The translations under genes were made by a program, and so were the position numbers. The notes beneath the pieces are model-generated. The model was not told the origin of the DNA. It saw nothing but the letters and a program-made list of their open reading frames with translations, and ran no database searches. Below, one piece after another: positions 61,315-64,000 of a stretch of 64,000 nt of DNA (position 1 is the first letter of the stretch; each line of letters opens with the position of its first letter). Location: assembly GCA_963668245.2 (NCBI GenBank), contig OY764195.2, positions 1,674,001 through 1,738,000 of the forward strand, written 5' to 3'. The DNA comes from Anoxybacterium sp963668245. Its GTDB lineage: Bacteria; Bacillota; Clostridia; Peptostreptococcales; Anaerovoracaceae.

Positions 61315-63486
61315 ATGAGATTACTGGTAAAAGAGAACAAGATTTTATTGACTGTGATTCTGGTTTCGGTCATTATTTCTATGATTGCTATAGGGGGGAG
61401 AATAGCAGTCGAAAAACAGAACAAGACATACGACATTGTTCTGGATTACGCTGAAATGGAAATCATGGCAGAACAATCTGATCATGATCTTTCTTGGTGG
61501 CTTTCTGAATTCCAAACAATGGGAATTCAAAAAGTTGGATTGGCCGAAGAAACGTTAGATAGTCTTTTAAAGAATAAGAACATGCCAGTAGAAGCAGAAT
61601 TGATGAATAATATCATGAAGGATGCAAACTGGAAAGATAAATATCCAGCAGACTTTATAGATAAGATGTATCAAAAAGGTTTTGATGAATATGATGTTTT
61701 GGTTGAAATGGCCTCGACAGATGCCTTCGATTTTGTAACGGGAGCAATGACTTTACGATATCCTGAGGAAAAGTATCTGATCTGGCAAACGGAACAAGGT
61801 GGATTTTTGCTTATAGATGGTTCGGCAAAAGAAACACTGTATTCTCAGGATTATAAATATATGACTTCTGTAGGAAAGGGATTTGTTACAAAAGATGATA
61901 TGAAAAGTTCCAAGCTGATGTTTTTAAACCTGGGACTCCTTCCGTCAAAAGTAGCCGTGCTTCAGGATGCGGGGATGGAGATTATTCCTAGAACAGCAAG
62001 CTATGATGGATGGAATGATAAGAAATATCTAAATGCAGTTTTGAAAGAATATGATAGTCTCAATGTAAAACCTCAGTACTTAATTGTAGGGGGAGAGTGT
62101 GTTCCTGGTTACGACGATGGAATAGAGGCGATGCAATCCTATCTGGAAGAAAACCAAATTAAAATTGGACTAATCGAAAATACAACTCAGCGGCAGAATA
62201 TTGCTCAAAAAGGTGTAAACTCTATTGTTCAGAATATGGATTATAATGCCGTTAGAATTTTTAGTGTATGGGATTATATTCAAAATAGATATCAATATTA
62301 TGGTTATGAGGGAGCGAAGGAAATTGAAAATACACTTTTTCGTGCAGTGGTGGAACGAAATATTCGTTTGATTTATTTCAAACCAATCAAAGAATATAAA
62401 GATGACCACGTATACGTAACCAATGTAGAAGAGTACAGAAGCTTATTTTCTAATTTAGAAAATAGATTAGAAAAGCATAATATAAAGATTGGTCAGGAAG
62501 CCTCTATAATGCCGCCATATTTTGTGGCATTATGGGAGAAAATTGCCATTGCTTTTGGTGGTATTGCAGCAGCAGTACTCCTAATTGGTGCTGTGATTCC
62601 AATGGGAAGAAGGATTAAGCTTAGCCTTTTAGGAGTAGGCAGTTTTGGTGTACTTGCTGCCTTCTTTGTGATGCCAAGTTATTCAGAGCTATTAACCTCT
62701 TTTCTTGCGGCAGTGGTGTTCCCTTGCTTAGCAATTTTGTTGATTGTAAGACAGGGAAAAGAATTTGGAGAAAGGCTAGAACAAAACGAAGGGCTTGGAA
62801 CGATAGCAAAATATGGTGTGATTACCTTAATTGGGGGTGTTGTTATTTCCCTACTGGGAGGAATTATGACGGCAGCACCAATCTCTTCTGTAAATTACCT
62901 TCTAGAAATTGATATTTTTAGAGGGGTGAAAGCGGCACAATTGATTCCAATTCTCTTTTTTGTACTGGCATATTTAGCTTATTTTGGATTTGGCAAACAA
63001 AAAACAAGACAGGGTATTTTGGAATATGGTGATGTGAAAGAGCTGTTAAATGCTTCTGTTCGTGTGTGGATGCTTCTTGCAGGCGTGATTCTTCTTGGTG
63101 TGGGATACTATTATATCAGTAGAACCGGAAACGATGCAGTGATTGAAGTTTCCAGTCTGGAGATGCTCTTTAGAAATGGGCTTGAAGACCATTTGATTGC
63201 AAGACCGAGAAATAAAGAATTCCTCTTTGCCTTTCCAGCAGTTATCATGTTTGTTTATACTTGTGTGAGGAGATTTAAGCTCTGGACAGTAATGTTTGGG
63301 TTATGTTCGGTTATAGGCATGACCTGTGTAAATAATACGTTCATGCATATCCGTACCCCATTGTATTTGGGATTAGCACGAACAGGATATTCACTGGTTT
63401 TTGGTATTATTCTTGGAGTGATAGGAATTTTCGTATTTGAAATGATATATAAGATTTATCGAAAATTGGAAAGGCAGAATGGGTAG
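61315..63486 (+). CDS. DUF5693 family membrane protein
   Basis: A 723-residue protein: one N-terminal membrane anchor (about 8-28), a large extracytoplasmic domain (about 30-400) and a membrane region with about nine to ten helices (about 405-720). It resembles the DUF5693 family, usually encoded directly before the S-layer anchoring pyruvyltransferase csaB in Clostridia. Its function is not established; a role in building or exporting the pyruvylated cell-wall polymer is inference from context. The csaB start follows its stop directly. A weak AAGG site precedes the ATG. Confidence 0.78.
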   Translation: MRLLVKENKILLTVILVSVIISMIAIGGRIAVEKQNKTYDIVLDYAEMEIMAEQSDHDLSWWLSEFQTMGIQKVGLAEETLDSLLKNKNMPVEAELMNNIMKDANWKDKYPADFIDKMYQKGFDEYDVLVEMASTDAFDFVTGAMTLRYPEEKYLIWQTEQGGFLLIDGSAKETLYSQDYKYMTSVGKGFVTKDDMKSSKLMFLNLGLLPSKVAVLQDAGMEIIPRTASYDGWNDKKYLNAVLKEYDSLNVKPQYLIVGGECVPGYDDGIEAMQSYLEENQIKIGLIENTTQRQNIAQKGVNSIVQNMDYNAVRIFSVWDYIQNRYQYYGYEGAKEIENTLFRAVVERNIRLIYFKPIKEYKDDHVYVTNVEEYRSLFSNLENRLEKHNIKIGQEASIMPPYFVALWEKIAIAFGGIAAAVLLIGAVIPMGRRIKLSLLGVGSFGVLAAFFVMPSYSELLTSFLAAVVFPCLAILLIVRQGKEFGERLEQNEGLGTIAKYGVITLIGGVVISLLGGIMTAAPISSVNYLLEIDIFRGVKAAQLIPILFFVLAYLAYFGFGKQKTRQGILEYGDVKELLNASVRVWMLLAGVILLGVGYYYISRTGNDAVIEVSSLEMLFRNGLEDHLIARPRNKEFLFAFPAVIMFVYTCVRRFKLWTVMFGLCSVIGMTCVNNTFMHIRTPLYLGLARTGYSLVFGIILGVIGIFVFEMIYKIYRKLERQNG

Positions 63487-64000
63487 ATGATTCGAATCTT
63501 GATTTCAGGATATTATGGATTCAACAATATCGGTGATGAATCCATTCTGCAGTCCGTTGTAGATAGCTTGCAGGAAAAGCTAGAACAAATCGAGATCACT
63601 GTTCTGTCGCAAAATCCTGATTTTACTGCACAGAAATATGGCGTTCATTCTGTCAATCGTAAATCCATAAAGGACATTATCCTAGCTGTTAGAAAGTGTG
63701 ATTTACTGATTAGTGGTGGAGGGAGTCTTCTTCAGGATGTCACCAGTAAAAAAAGCATCTTTTATTACCTAGTCATTATGTGGATTGCATTTTTCTTTCG
63801 GAAAAAAGTTTTGATTTATAGCCAAGGAATCGGACCAATTATCAGTGAAGTGAATCGAAAAATGACAGCATGTACATTAAAGCATGCCCATGGGATTGTG
63901 GTTCGTGATGAAGCATCAAAAGAATTACTTGTGGATATTGGACTTGGTGAAAAAGAAATATTAGTTACGGCTGATCCAGTACTTCGTATCAAACCAAAGG
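63487..64000 (+). CDS. csaB: Polysaccharide pyruvyl transferase CsaB (3' truncated by window end)
   Basis: A coding frame of at least 171 residues running past the end of the window. It starts MIRILISGYYGFNNIGDESILQ, the CsaB N-terminus, and continues with LLISGGGSLLQDVTS and IYSQGIGPI. CsaB adds pyruvate to a secondary cell-wall polymer, which then binds SLH-domain proteins. The ATG is directly after the DUF5693 stop (TAGATG), so the two genes are co-translated. Confidence 0.9.
   Translation, partial: MIRILISGYYGFNNIGDESILQSVVDSLQEKLEQIEITVLSQNPDFTAQKYGVHSVNRKSIKDIILAVRKCDLLISGGGSLLQDVTSKKSIFYYLVIMWIAFFFRKKVLIYSQGIGPIISEVNRKMTACTLKHAHGIVVRDEASKELLVDIGLGEKEILVTADPVLRIKPK

Overview
The window reads as a chromosomal segment of a low-GC, strictly anaerobic Firmicute of class Clostridia. 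Support for this comes from the AT-rich Gram-positive promoters and strong Shine-Dalgarno sites, the three-gene NADH-linked [FeFe]-hydrogenase, a clostridial Agr-type cyclic-peptide locus, a CIRCE-controlled clpB, NADP-type glutamate dehydrogenase, TRAP and polar amino-acid ABC uptake systems, and iron-sulfur flavoproteins. I cannot name a species. No rRNA, tRNA, CRISPR array, prophage or insertion sequence was seen. Most genes lie on the plus strand.

Layout. 1-2254: truncated membrane GAF-GGDEF-HD-GYP cyclic-di-GMP protein. 2395-3425: azlCD branched-chain amino-acid exporter. 3559-6514: Agr-like quorum sensing (LytTR regulator, GHKL kinase, AgrD-like propeptide missed by its nominal start, AgrB-like protease). 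6619-9971: redox island (QueG-like Fe-S protein, Fe-S flavoprotein, nitroreductase) with a cysteine-peptidase-like protein and a DUF1653 protein. 10001-12237: glycosyltransferase and YibE/F membrane protein. 12249-15137: a 35-bp tandem repeat, a promoter, a leader terminator, then a Co/Ni ECF transporter (cbiM-Q-O). 15163-16741: HAD phosphatase and uppP. 17156-21271: hydrogenase operon. 21483-25712: MFS exporter, small proteins, thioredoxin, cardiolipin synthase. 25884-28381: amino-acid ABC transporter. 28632-29873: glyA, followed by an 18-bp inverted repeat and 22-bp tandem repeats. 30161-34871: DUF815 ATPase, site-2 protease, clpB. 34991-36325 (minus): gdhA.

36871-43876 holds the least explained locus: a 1625-residue protein combining an HD phosphohydrolase region, helical repeats, a CoaD/NadD-like nucleotidyltransferase, a GNAT-like region and a phosphoribosyltransferase-like segment. 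It is followed by an LDH/MDH-like protein with altered active-site positions and a two-part Fe-S flavoprotein. 43878-51307: a DUF3311-like small membrane protein, a minus-strand two-component system, a sodium:solute symporter and a complete TRAP transporter. 51449-56194 (minus): a PTS-EIIC/EAL fusion and a secreted LysM-M28 peptidase. 56437-63486: ilvD, an mgtE leader with a 29-codon upstream ORF, mgtE, nnrD, a secreted protein, a DUF5693 protein, and the start of csaB running off the end.

Together the genes describe an amino-acid-fermenting anaerobe. Peptides and amino acids enter through ABC, TRAP and SSS systems and an external peptidase, are deaminated or interconverted (gdhA, glyA, ilvD), and excess reductant leaves as H2. 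Two cyclic-di-GMP phosphodiesterase-type proteins and one peptide quorum-sensing circuit provide signalling. The strongest leads for new biology are the 36871-43876 locus and the mgtE leader. The agr peptide, the EIIC-EAL fusion and the cbiM leader are secondary leads.
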